Shown here: positions 45,439-56,048 of the stretch, piece after piece
How positions within the stretch are numbered: position 1 is the stretch's first letter
How the letters are laid out: each line of letters opens with the position of its first letter
NCBI GenBank assembly: GCA_028641055.1
Contig: CM054058.1
Coordinates: 87,617,927-87,681,926 of the forward strand
DNA: 64,000 bases
Direction of reading: 5' to 3'
From: Alopecurus myosuroides
Lineage: Eukaryota > Streptophyta > Magnoliopsida > Poales > Poaceae
Translations under genes and position numbers: made by a program
The notes under the pieces: model-generated
What the model was told of the DNA's origin: nothing
Seen by the model: the letters and a program-made list of their open reading frames with translations, nothing else
The model's database searches: none

Positions 45439-48400
45439 TGTAACGGCCGGGGATTTCCCCTCTTAGCCTTGTTTGTTTTTTCTTCCTTTTGTTTGTGCAT
45501 CGTCATGCATCTTGCATCATCATCTATTTAAAACTTGCAAACATATTTAAATTTATCAAATCAAGTTTTCTAAAATTTACTAACATTTATTCGATGTTTA
45601 AATCTATTTTTTCTTATGGCCTAGACACTTTCTGGAAAAAAAAAATAAAACAAAAAAAAATGTTTGAGGGCCGGCCAGCCCACAGGCCAACCGGCCTGTC
45701 AACTCACCCAAACCCTAACTCAACTCACGCACACACCCAGGCACACCTCACGCCACACAACGCATACAACGCACTCACGCAGCACGGAAGGAAAAGAAAA
45801 AAAAAAGGGGAAAAGGATCGATCGATCGATTCCCACCCTGCAGCGACCCCTCGTCCTCCTTCCCTGTCGAGCGCCGCCTCCCGCTCAACCCCATCCCGTC
45901 GCCCCTCTCCCTCGGCTGCCATCTCCTCTACCTCGACGCTCCCCAGCCCGTCTCCCTCTCCTCTCGAGCCCAGCCTCCCGTCGCCTCCATCCCCATTCCC
46001 GATTCCAAGCGCTACGTGCCATGGCGCCCGCGACGTCCCCGATCTGCAGCAGCTGGAGCTCCGTCCCGCCCCAGCCTGGTGCCTCTCATACTAGCGCCTC
46101 TCCCTCTATCCCGATGCACCAGCCGTGGGAGCAGGCCATGGCGACGGCCCAAGCGGGAGATGCAGGGGCATCCTCCCTCCGCTGCAGATGAGGAGAAGGA
46201 CCTCCTGCTGCTCGCCGCCTGCCGGTGACCGCGGCCGGCGGTAGGATCTCACCATGCGCAGAACGGCGGCAGTGGGGCAGAGATGCTGGCCGCCTTCCGG
46301 AAGCTGCTGCCGCTGGCGAAGTCCTCGGCCTGCTGCTGTGGGCCAAGACTCCCTCCCGCTGGTGCCGGCGACATCCCAAATCTGCAGCTGCCTGTGTGCC
46401 GGCAACAAGGAGAAGGACCCCATGCTGCTCGGCGCCGTCAACCAGGAAGAGACGGTGACTGGCTTGCCGGAGCTGCTGCTGCTGGCGGCCACCTCCCCAA
46501 GATGCTGCTGTGGCCGGCAGGCCACGACTCCCTCCTGCTGCTAGCGATGGCCTCCCCAACCTGCAGCTCTGCCTGGTGTTCGACAAAAATCCCGCAAGGG
46601 AATTGGTGCGTCGCGGGCACCCATCTGTGCAGGTGTTTCTTTCGTTGTGGCCGGGGCCTTCGTGCCCTGTGCGTTCAGCGCCCATGTGACCCCGACAAAA
46701 AAAATTCCCGGCGACAAGTTCGACACCGACCGGTACCGCATCGACAAGATCATCGCCAACAAGTACCGCCACCCAGAGGACCTCGGACCAAACCTCGACC
46801 ACGACTACTCCCCCGACGAAGCGTGAACGACTACATCGCCTTCGTCGTGTCCGTTTTGCGTTGGCCGCCTTCGTGCACGCCCGAAGACCGGGACCGTCAC
46901 GATCACCTCCGACCCCGAAGACGATGCGGTAGCGGCTCGCCCACGGCTACTACGACTACACCGGCTCCGGACGTTGAACGACTACGTCGACGACGATGAT
47001 CGTGTGGTTTGAGAACGAACGTCTACTTCCTCTTCGGACCTCGATGAAAAGATCGAAAACGACCACCGATGACGTGAACGACTACCTCGGCTACGCAACG
47101 AGAACGACTACTTCGACTACTTCCTCGACGTCGACTACTTCCTCTACTATGACTACGTCGACTACTTCCACGACATCGACGACTTTGTCTACTTCCCATT
47201 CTTCGTCTACTTCCTCCACGTCCTGAAGACACCGGCGTTGCCCCGAAGATCTCCTCTTTCCGGCGTCGAACACAAAGATCCTCTCCACACGTGTGCACCC
47301 CAAACCCAAACCCCTATACCTATGCCCTATTTTCTATAATATGTCAACTATATTTAAAATGTCATCGCATCATGTTTGCATTGCATCTTGTGGGTTTCGG
47401 GGTATAATAATATCACCTAATAATTAAATATGGAATGAGTTGGGATAATTAAATATTGTCCCGGTTCCATTTAAATTGTGTAGCTCATCTATATTATTGC
47501 CCCCCATGTTAAACAACATTTAATCTTGATGGGTAGATAAATAACGTGAACCTCCTAAATTAAATGTTGGGCTTCCGGCTCAATTTAAATTGATTTAATT
47601 GCATGAATCATAACTAATTCATTTTAACTCCAAATTTGAAAAGTAAAATATGTTTTCCAATAAAAATTCTCTAAACTTTGCAAATATCAATCTTGTTTTC
47701 TGTTTCAAATAAATTAAATTGCTGAAAACAACTATTTCTTAATTAATGCATTTAAAATAGCTAATTTGATAACTTGCTCATTTTAATTCCAAATCCAACA
47801 AATAAAATATCTTTTCATACCAGCAAAAATGCAAGGAATACTAATATGCCATCCATGTTCATGTTTGCACCTTGTATTTTGCATTTGTAGTAGTGTTATG
47901 TATGTTCACCTAATAAATAAATATGGAATGTGTTGGGGTATTTAATTCAATTGTTGCCCTATTCCATTTAATATTGCTTAACTCACCTATTTACTGTTTT
48001 CCATGCTAAACAACATTTAAATTGATGGTTAGATAAACAACTTGAACCAATAATTATTTGTCCGGACTCCGGTTCCGATTAAATTGTTTAAGTTGTTTCC
48101 CCTGTTGCATCTTGCCATGCCATGCATATAAAAGAGGATCATGCTAGATCTTTTGCCGTAGTAGTAATTTTTGCATCCGGTGTTTGTTCGAGGTTCGTTG
48201 CTTCTACCCGGATAGGACGTTGAGATGATGTGAGCAACGACAAGTTCTGTGGATGTACCTCTACTTGCTGGATCTCAGGCAAGTATACTCACTTGCTGCC
48301 AAATGGCTGCCTTTCATCACTTGTTACCGATTCTTTCCGTTGTTCTTATTCTAGCCTGTGATAAGATGCTTGTGTCTCGATCCTATTATGTGTTTACCTT

Positions 48401-49867
48401 GCAGCCATGATATAGCCTTTTCCTTCCACTTCCTATTAACTGTTGTTTGTTTACCTTGTTGGCCCTCGTGTCGTAGTTGCACGCTTAGTGTTGTTTGCGC
48501 TCAAGTCTTGTTGTTCCTTTCGTATCACATGTTTAGTTGATAGCTGGGTTTCAATTCAATCAACAACATGTTAATGTTTGGGTAATAATAATTTGATGAT
48601 AAGGCACCGGCAGGAGGCCCGGCGTGGTTTTGAGGCCTGCTAGTGTCGACCCTAATTAGGAAAAGGGTCTTGTCTACTGATCCATGATGAGCGCACTAAC
48701 CGCATGTGGGAAGCGAGTATGGGCGCCCCCCTCAATTTGACTCGATTCGCATCTCGTCCAAATCGCCACACTTAGTTCGGGCTTTCCATTTGATGCATGC
48801 ATATGAAGGTGCGAACCCGAGGCCAGGGTGGAACTTTTGTAGTCGGCATTTAGGGCAGCGTGGTCTTCCAGTGCTATGAGGGTCCCCCTTTTCTTCGTGG
48901 GGGCTCGATTAGCCGCGCACGCACAGCACGTGGTGCTTTGGGCTTGATGCGAAGAAGAGTTGGGTTGTGTTGAGTACCTCGCTGGGTGGGTTGATCCCCC
49001 GTCTGGCGGGTTATTCTTACGTGTACGGCCAAATTGGTGCATCCCTGCAGGGTTAAATCTTCTCGAGAAGCCGTGTTTTCCGCTGTTATGGTTGACTTGG
49101 TGAAAGTACTGTCTAACAAGTACTCAGAACAACTTACACCTAACTAATGATAACTTGACTAGTAATAGTCCTATTGACACAATAACTTGATCCATCATTA
49201 ATCCAACAGTGTGAGTATCCTTGGGTTGCTTCCTTAGTAGGGGGTAACATTGGATGGGTTTGTTTGGTGGTTAGTTGTAGTTGGTTACGATACGCTATCT
49301 TATCCCCCTCTTTTACCCGGATGTTGTAGTGAGTCTCTGTAGTTGGTTAGTGCAGCCCGCTGCCGCTTATCTGCAATAATCCTTTCCTTTCCGTTGAACC
49401 CAAAGTATTTGTATCTTGTGATGACTGGCTACGCCGGTATCTTGTGAGTATGGTTTATCCACTTGCCAGTACTTAACCGTACTGACCCAGGAATCTCTTT
49501 CGTGGCTGCATATTCAATATTGCAGTCAACAGGTTTGAAGTCTAACGACGTTAGCTTGGGAATCCCTCCGGCTTGGCCTGGGCAGGGATTGGACGCTCTC
49601 GGTTATCTTCAGGACTCTTAGTCCAATTTGTATCTTGTCCGTAGCCGGACGCTATGTTGTTTCTTCCGCTGTTATTTGGATCTTTGTATTGTATCAGTTG
49701 TATCCTTGACTCGTTTGAGTCATCTTGTATATATCTTTTCTGTTGTTGTTGCGGAATATTCGTGAACTGTTGTAATGTTATCACAAGTGGCAACCTGGAA
49801 TCGGTTATTATGTGGATTTTGGCGGGAATGCTGAAATCTGCATAGTGCCCGATCTCGGGGCGTCACA
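45439..49867 (+). repeat. A1 3' LTR, full length
   Basis: This 4429-bp LTR runs TGTAACGGCC...GGGGCGTCACA and is followed by GTACA. The order is: AT-rich start, GC-rich leader (about 45660-47300) ending in the GACTAC repeat (46975-47225), AT-rich middle, conserved module (48598-48770), and a 3' part with short direct repeats. ORFs in the leader (up to about 240 codons) are overlapping, low-complexity and without domains; I regard them as composition artefacts. Confidence 0.85.
48598..48770 (+). repeat. Conserved 170-bp LTR module (representative copy)
   Basis: From GATAAGGCACCGGCAGGAGG to ATCTCGTCCAAATCGCC, this block recurs almost unchanged in every complete LTR and every tandem unit here. 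Plus copies start at about 13322, 15290, 17259, 19228, 21197, 33150, 48598, 58823 and 63345. Minus copies end at about 24834, 36043 and 41404. It is shared by families A and B although their 5' ends differ. Long minus-strand ORFs over it (up to 122 codons) are broken by indels in families B and A4, so coding is unlikely. Confidence 0.75.
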
Positions 49868-52484
49868 GTACATACCAAGCAAAGAAGCTTGTATGCCCCC
49901 TAGGATTAGACGTGGATAAGATACATGCCTGCATTAATGACTGCATCCTCTACCGCGGTGAGAAGTACGAGAATTTGGAACAATGCCCAGTTTGCACTGC
50001 ATTGCTGTATAAGATCAGACCAGACGACCCTGGCGATGTTGAGGGTGAGCGACCCAGGAAGAGGGTTCCTGCAAAGGTGATGTGGTATGCTCCTATAATA
50101 CCACGGTTGAAACGTTTGTTCAGAAACAAAGAGCATGCCAAAAAAAATCAATGGCACATGGAAGATCGTAAGAGAGATGAGATGTTGAGACACCCCGCTG
50201 ATGGATCGCAGTGGAGAAAAATCGAGAGAAAGTTCCCGCGCTTTGCAGGTGAGGCAAGGAACTTATGGTTTGGCCTAAGTACAGATGGATTTAATCCATT
50301 TAGTGAGCAGAGCTGCAACCATAGCACCTGGCATGTAACTCTATGTATATGTAACATTCCTCCTTGGTTGTGCATGAAGATGAAGTTCATTATGATGCCA
50401 ATGTTGATCCAAGGCCCGAGATAACCGGGAAACGACATTGATGTGTACCTAAGGCCTTTAGTCGATGAACTTTTACAGTTGTGGCGTGAAGAAAGTGTAC
50501 CTGTGTGGGACGAGCACGTACAAAAAGAATTGAACCTACGAGCGATTCTGTTCGTAACCATCAACGATTGGCCTGCTCTTAGTAACATTTCTGGACATAC
50601 AAACAAGGGATACAATGCATGCACACACTGTTTAGATGACACCAAAAGTGTATATCTGGATAAAAGTAAGAATGTTGTGTACCTCGGGTATCGTCGTTTT
50701 CTTCCGCGCAAGCACCCCTTAAGAAAAGCTGGCAAACATTTCAATGGTGAGGCAGATACCCGGGAGAAGCCAATCCTTCGATCTGGTGATGATGTATTTG
50801 ATACGGTGAAGGATTTGAAAGTAAAATTTGGAAAGGGTCCGGGCAGACAAATTGTTCCGAATGACGCTAACGGACACGCACCCATGTGGAAGAAGAAATC
50901 TATATTTTGGGAACTACCCTATTGGAAAATCCTAGATGTCCGATCTGCGATTGACGTGATGCACCTGACGAAGAATCTCTACGTGAATCTGCTAGGCTTA
51001 TTTGGCTTGTATGGGAAGTCAAAAATACATCTGAAGCACGGCAGGACCATCAACACACGAAAGGACGAGACGGCAAGAATCCTGAGCGGTTTCAAGGTGG
51101 TCCTGCCAGCTACGCTCTTACCAAGGAAGAGAAGGAAATCTTTTTTGAAGCACTAAATAGTATCAAGGTCCCGTCTGGCTTCTCGTCGAATATAAAGGGA
51201 ATAATAAGTGTGGCGGAGATAAAATTCCAAAACCTGAAGTCTCATGACTGCCACGTGTTGATGACACAATTGCTTCCGATTGCGTTGAGGGGGATTCTAC
51301 GAGAAAATGTTCGACTACCCATTGTGAAGTTATTCGCATTCCACAATGCAATTTCTCAAAAGTTAATCAATCCAGAAAGTCTATCAGCGTTACAGATAGA
51401 TGTGATCCAATGTCTTGTTAGCTTCGAGTTGGTGTACCCACCATCCTTCTTCAATATTATGACACACCTCCTAGTCCACCTAGTCAAAGAGATTACCATT
51501 CTCGGTGCTCTGTTTCTACACAATATGTTACCCTTTGAGAGGTTCATGGGAGTCTTAAAGAAATATGTTCACAACCGTGCTAGGCCTGAAGGAAGCATCT
51601 CCAAGGGTTATGGAACAGAGGAGGTAATTGAGTTTTGTGTTGACTTTCTTCCAGACCTTAAGTCGATTGGTGTCCCCGAATTGTGGCATGAGGGAAGAAT
51701 GAGTGGAAAAGGCATGCTAGGAAGGAAAGTAAAGATATTGATAGACTGACATTCTTTCACTAAAGTACACTACACAGTTCTACAAATGTCCACCTTGGTG
51801 GCTCCTCATATCCTGGAACACAAGAATATTATACGGTCCAAAAACCCGGGGCTGTCTGAATCCTGGATTAATGATGAACACATCGATAGTTTTGGCACCT
51901 GGTTGCAGGCAGTACTCATGAATAACAACACTATTGGAGATGAGCTCTGCTTGTTGGCCAGGTCACCATCTTCGACTGTACTGACTTTCCAAGTGTACGA
52001 GATAAATGGGAATACATTTTACACGACCGCACAAGATAAAAAGAGCACCAACCAAAATAGTGGCATCCGTTTCGATGCAACTGGATACAATGGGACAAAG
52101 GACACATATTATGGTTACATAGAGGATATATGGGAACTTGACTATGGACCTAATTTTAAGGTCCCTCTATTTCGGTGCCAATGGGTCAAGATGACAGGAG
52201 TAAAGGTAGACCAGCAGTACGAAATGACAACAGTGGATCTCAACAATCTTGGGTACAGAAGCGAACCATTCGTCCTAGCCAAAGATGTGACTCAAGTTTT
52301 CTATGTGAAAGACATGTCTACCCAACCGAGGAAAAGAAAAAAAAATAAGAATTCTAGTACATCATGCGATGAGCCGAAGCGGCACATAGTTCTTTCAGGG
52401 AAAAAAACATTGTGGGAGTGGAGGACAGGACAGACATGTCAGAAGATTATGATAAATTTTAAGAAATTCCGCCCTTTAGAGTGA
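49868..52484 (+). pseudogene. TNP2-type CACTA transposase, C-terminal part
   Basis: It continues the frame interrupted at 10186. Landmarks in order: LVCPLGLDVDKIHACINDCILYR and the CPVC cysteines; the TNP2 core with DGFNPF, PPWLCMKMKF, PGNDIDVYL and INDWPALSNISG; a DUF4218-like segment (DCHVLMTQLLPIALRG, then PPSFFNIMTHLLVHL and LPFERFMG); and a DUF4216-like segment (FKVPLFRCQWVK, PFVLAKDVTQVFYVKD). Breaks: in-frame TAA at 50422-50424 just before PGNDIDVYL, a frameshift near 51097, and TGA at 51747-51749. The last open stretch ends at 52484. Together with the N-terminal stops, no functional transposase can be made. Confidence 0.88.
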
Positions 52485-53064
52485 AATCTGACCCAAGCAT
52501 CGCGTTAAATGAGGAAGATGCTACATAGCTACGAAATGGAAGTAAACAATGGCGGCAATAGTTGGTGATTACGTATTAAACCTTCATGGTTCATTTAATA
52601 TTGCTAGATTATTTTGTAATAATGTATCAAACATTGCAGATTAAACCAGTCGTAAACTAGTTTTTTTTGTAATGCTTGAATTTTCAAACATTGTTACTAG
52701 TTTAAATAGGTAGAGTAATTATTTTATAAAACAGAAAATGTATTTGAAATGTTTACGCAATTTTAAACACTTTTCATATACAAAGTTTCTCCAAATTATA
52801 AACCATTCATAAAATAGGTCTTTTAAAATGTTTAAAATTAAAAAATTGTTACTAGTTTAAATAGTTGGAATAATTATTTTATAAAACAGAAAATCTATTT
52901 GAAATGTTTACGCAATTTTAAACACTTTTCATATACTTTTCATATTGAAAGTTTCTCCAAATTCTAAATCATTTCAAATGTATTTGAAAACGTATTTTAA
53001 ATAGTATTTGAAATGTTCGAAACGAAAAAATTCGCGGCATGAAAAAAAACTGAAATTTTGGGCC
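52485..53064 (+). other. AT-rich spacer between the two CACTA genes
   Basis: There is no gene. A block of about 110 bp is repeated (ACTAGTTTAAATAG...ACACTTTTCATATAC, near 52695-52780 and 52850-52940). It probably holds the 3' end of the transposase transcript. Confidence 0.5.
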
Positions 53065-53098
53065 TTTTGCCCCGGTTCGTGTTACCAACCGGGGCAAA
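53065..53098. repeat. Internal copy of the CACTA subterminal hairpin
   Basis: TTTTGCCCCGGTT...AACCGGGGCAAA has the same sequence and symmetry as the repeats at 9190-9222 and 55841-55874. Here it lies about 80 bp before a TATA box in mid-element. Confidence 0.75.
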
Positions 53099-53177
53099 GG
53101 GGGTGGGGTGGCGGAGGTGGGCCTTCGCTTGCCCGCCCACCTCCCCTCTTTTGCCAACCGGGGAAAAGGCTCCCGCC

Positions 53178-53184
53178 TATATAA
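53178..53184 (+). promoter_or_regulatory. TATA box of the second CACTA gene
   Basis: TATATAA follows a subterminal-type hairpin (53065-53098) and a half copy (CCAACCGGGGAAAA, 53156-53168). The layout mirrors the transposase promoter at 9190-9244. Confidence 0.5.
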
Positions 53185-53429
53185 CACCTGGCGGAGAAAC
53201 CGCCCGGGGCAACACAAATTAGTTTCTTCCCAAATTTCGCTAAGTCCCCGGCGCCGAAATCCAGAGCGACGCCGTGAGGCTGCCCGATTTCGACGCCGGT
53301 GATCCTCGCCGCCGCCGCTGCTCGTTGACGACGCCCGTCTTCGCGAGCTCCCATCCTCGCCGCCGCTCGTCGACGCCGCCGTGCTGTAGTCCTCAGGTGA
53401 GATCGCCTCCGCGCCCATCCTCCTCACTG

Positions 53430-53760
53430 CATGTTAGTCGTTAGTGTTAGATTAATTAGTATTAGTGTTAGATTAATTAGTGTTATATTTAGTATTACTT
53501 GGATTAGTGTTAGATTTAGTTTGTGGTAGATTAAGTATTAGATTAGTGTTAGATTTAATATTAGTGTTAGATTAGTATTTGTGTTTGATTAGTGTTAGAT
53601 TTATTATTTAGTGTTAGATTAGTATTAGGTATTAGGTATTTAGGTCTTGAACACTTAGAAAAAATTTAGGTTTTGGAGACTTAGAAAAAATTTAGGTATT
53701 GGAGACTTAGAAAAAATTTAGGTTTTAGACTTAGTTTTTTTTTCTTAGTGATGTTTAGTT
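53430..53760 (+). repeat. TTAGTGTTAGATT low-complexity tract
   Basis: Irregular repeats of TTAGT/GTTAGATTA are followed by three copies of an ACTTAGAAAAAATTTAGG-like unit (about 53650-53730). It probably lies in an intron or leader of the second CACTA gene. Confidence 0.65.
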
Positions 53761-53920
53761 TAGAAGTGAATTTTATAATATAGAAATTTTAGTTTAGAAA
53801 TTTACTTAGTGACTGTTTATAATTAGTGGATTTTTTACTTAGTGAATTTGTACTTAATTAGGAATTTTTACTTAGTCCATATACCATGCATGTGTTTTTA
53901 GTTTATTTTCCTTGGCGACG

Positions 53921-54304
53921 ATGTCTCTGTTGGACCCGCCGGGCGATGTCCGGGACTGGGCCCCGCCGGGCTGGCACTGGGAGGTCCTTCGTACCGGGGC
54001 ACGCGGCTTGGTGAGCAATCCGGGTGACGTGGTCGACCCGGATATTCTTTGGTGGCGATCGTGTGGGCCACGCTCGGTGCGGAGAGAGCCGGCCCCTGAG
54101 GAGGTGGTGCAACAGCGTATCAGGGAGGAGGATGAGCATGTCCGTCGCTACATGTACTTGCTCGATAGGGAGTATAGCAGCAGTTGGTCGATTATTCGGA
54201 GGGTTCCTTACCACGTGGGCTATTCCCTTGTGAGGGTTCCTTACATATGGGCCTGTAGCACCCGCGACTCAGCACCCCGCGGCTTAGGACCGGGTCGGAG
54301 TTAG
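53921..54304 (+). CDS. Small ORF of the CACTA second gene region
   Basis: This 127-codon GC-rich ORF starts at ATG 53921 (MSLLDPPGDVRDW). It is rich in Trp, Pro and Arg (APPGWHWEVLRTG, DPDILWWRSCGP, EEDEHVRRYMYLLDREY). The GC-rich coding island stands out from AT-rich surroundings, which suggests a true exon rather than chance. I do not recognise a domain. It may be the first exon of a spliced gene that continues at 54632; the last residues after about 54250 look like read-through past a splice site. Function unknown. Confidence 0.45.
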   Translation: MSLLDPPGDVRDWAPPGWHWEVLRTGARGLVSNPGDVVDPDILWWRSCGPRSVRREPAPEEVVQQRIREEDEHVRRYMYLLDREYSSSWSIIRRVPYHVGYSLVRVPYIWACSTRDSAPRGLGPGRS

Positions 54305-54631
54305 TTTGAGAGATGTTTCATGAATATGTATAAGTGATATTATTACATCGTGATGTATTAGGGTTAAATAAAATGAACCCGAACTATGTAACTCTTGGTG
54401 TGTACTAATCATACGTTTAAATATTTCATCAATGTTGCATTGATAATTGAAATGAGTATCTGGAACGTTAACATATATAGTAACTCTTTTTCGGAATTGC
54501 TTAGCTAGTAGTACCATTAATTGTTATCTATAAGCAATTTTGATGAAATGGATGCTATTAGCTATTTTTTATTAGATTATATGCAATTGTTGCAAACTGA
54601 TGAAATTGATGCTATTTGCTATTTTTTGGCC

Positions 54632-55534
54632 ATGGCGAGCCGTCCCCGTGGTTCGCGTGTAACCGGCGGCGGGTGCGGCGTCGTCCACGTCGAAGAAATC
54701 CCGGTAAAACGTGGTGGACGTCGGCCTGGACGTCCACGTGGATCGCGTACAAATGGATCGCGTGCATCGAATGCCAGTGGTGGTGACGCCATAGTCATCA
54801 AGGAGGAGGAGGCAACGCCTCCTACTCGTGGACGTGGACGCGGAGCACGGGGGGCATCAAGCGCTTCAAGGGGGGCAAAGCGCGATGCAAAGGGGGCATC
54901 AAACGCTGCAAGGGGGGCAAAGCGAGGTGCAAAGGTGTCAACTACACGCCGTAAACAGCGTGGCGCTATTGCCGCGGCGCAGGAGGAGGAGGTGGAGGAG
55001 GAGGAGGAGGAGGCTGCGGCGGAGGAGGAGGCTACGATGGTGGTGGAGTAGGAGATGTAGGAGGAGGAGGAGGACGACGACGGTCTCCGGCTACCGGAGT
55101 TCTGCGTCCACCTGTTCAACCCAGAGGAGAACAGGCTCCGTCTTCCAGAGAAGATATCGGCGATCCTCCTTGGGCGCAAGGGCGGGCCCTATAGTTTCAC
55201 CCTCCGGTTGGAGGGTTGTGACAACGGGCCGTGCGCGTTGTCCTGCAGCGACGTGGCGGTGACTTCTACCTGCGCTATGGGTGGGGGCAGTTCGCGCGCA
55301 TGCACATGGTAAATGTGGGCAACATGCTCACATTCAGGTACTACAAGGACGAGAAGGACCACGTGCTGGAGGTGAAGATCTTCGACGGCACCTTAGTCCG
55401 CTCCCTTAGTCCGCCCCCTTTGCTGCTAGGATAGCTCGTCTGAGAGCAGCTCCGACTCCGGTGAGTCTAGCCGGAGCAAGGCTGCCTCCGACGCCGAGGG
55501 CAAGGGCAAGGCTCCCTCCGACGACGATGTGTAG
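54632..55534 (+). pseudogene. CACTA accessory protein with AT-hook and possible B3-like domain, broken
   Basis: The ATG at 54632 begins a basic N-terminus (MASRPRGSRVTGGG) with an AT-hook-like core (GGRRPGRPRGSR, about residues 30-41), then RGRGRGARG and four SRGAKR/ARGAKRGAK repeats, then an acidic Glu run. In-frame TAG codons lie at 55049 and 55058. The same frame then continues with LPEFCVHLFNPEENRLRLP and GPYSFTLRLEGC. A frameshift near 55250 leads to GGDFYLRYGWGQFARMHMV, GNMLTFRYY and LEVKIFDGT. The order and the GW..F motif recall plant B3 DNA-binding domains (inference; weak). A Ser/acid tail (DSSSESSSDSGESS) ends at 55534. CACTA elements usually encode a second DNA-binding protein (TNPA-like), which would fit. 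Confidence 0.5.
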
Positions 55535-55840
55535 TATATATGTTTATGTTGATCTATGCTTACGTACTTATGTCGCTCTATATTTTCGTACTATGTCTAG
55601 CTATGTCAAACTATGTTTTATGTCGAACTATGTTTAATTATGTCATTGTGTCGAACAATATTTGTATTCGTGGCAAAATATATATTTATGTTATTTGTAT
55701 TCGTTTTCATCTGTATTTTGTGCGATAATTTTTCACCTTTCTTAATATAAACGTTTAGTGGAGAGAACATGAAAACAGATACGAATATATAGAATTTCTA
55801 ATCTAGCTGAGAGGACACGAAAACAGCTAAAAAATAACCT

Positions 55841-56006
55841 TTTGCCCCGGTCGGTGTTACTAACCGGGGTAAAAGGGCTTTTACCCCAGTTGGTAACCCA
55901 ACCGGGTCATAAGGGGGGCCTTTAGCCCGGGTTTGAGGAACCCGGTTCGGAGGCCGGGGCATTAGGCCCTTACCAACCGGGGCTAATGCCATGTTCTCCA
56001 ATAGTG
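55841..56006. repeat. Right subterminal repeats and terminus of the CACTA element
   Basis: Hairpin units lie at 55841-55874, 55879-55910 (imperfect) and about 55921-55988, sharing the AACCGGGGC core with the left end. The terminus AGAACATGGC.../TTCTCCAATAGTG ends at 56006, followed by the CCA target duplication. Confidence 0.78.
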
Positions 56007-56048
56007 CCACCGCAACGGAAACTAAATCGTCTCCAACAATGCGCCCCC

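Larger units (their letters stand above)
10187..49867 (+). mobile_element. LTR retrotransposon A1, non-autonomous, with nested and rearranged 5' LTR
   Basis: It begins TGTAACGGCC and ends GGGGCGTCACA, and is flanked by GTACA. The 3' LTR is intact (45439-49867, 4429 bp). The 5' LTR starts at 10187 but ends only at 44940, because tandem duplication and nested elements fill it. The primer-binding site is at 44943. The internal domain is only 498 bp with no gag or pol, so this is a non-autonomous element with very long LTRs. It sits in the sense orientation inside the CACTA transposase gene. Confidence 0.88.
8987..56006 (+). mobile_element. CACTA (CMC superfamily) DNA transposon, split by nested retrotransposons
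   Basis: The left end is TACTAGTGGAAAACAGGG (8987) and the right end read inward is CACTATTGGAGAAC (56006). These are matching CACTA-type termini, with the first base of the left end changed from C to T. A 3-bp duplication CCA flanks it (8984-8986 and 56007-56009), as expected for the superfamily. Hairpin subterminal repeats lie at both ends. Inside are a TNP2-type transposase pseudogene (9564-10186 plus 49868-52484) and a second gene region (53178-55534). The nested insertion A1 occupies 10187-49867, so the element itself is about 7.3 kb. Stops and frameshifts in the transposase show that it is not autonomous now. Confidence 0.9.

Noticed and set aside
54521..54631. An earlier start (54521) for the AT-hook protein
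   Set aside because: The 37 added codons are AT-rich with a DE-DA repeat unlike the GC-rich body. The ATG at 54632 starts where coding composition begins.
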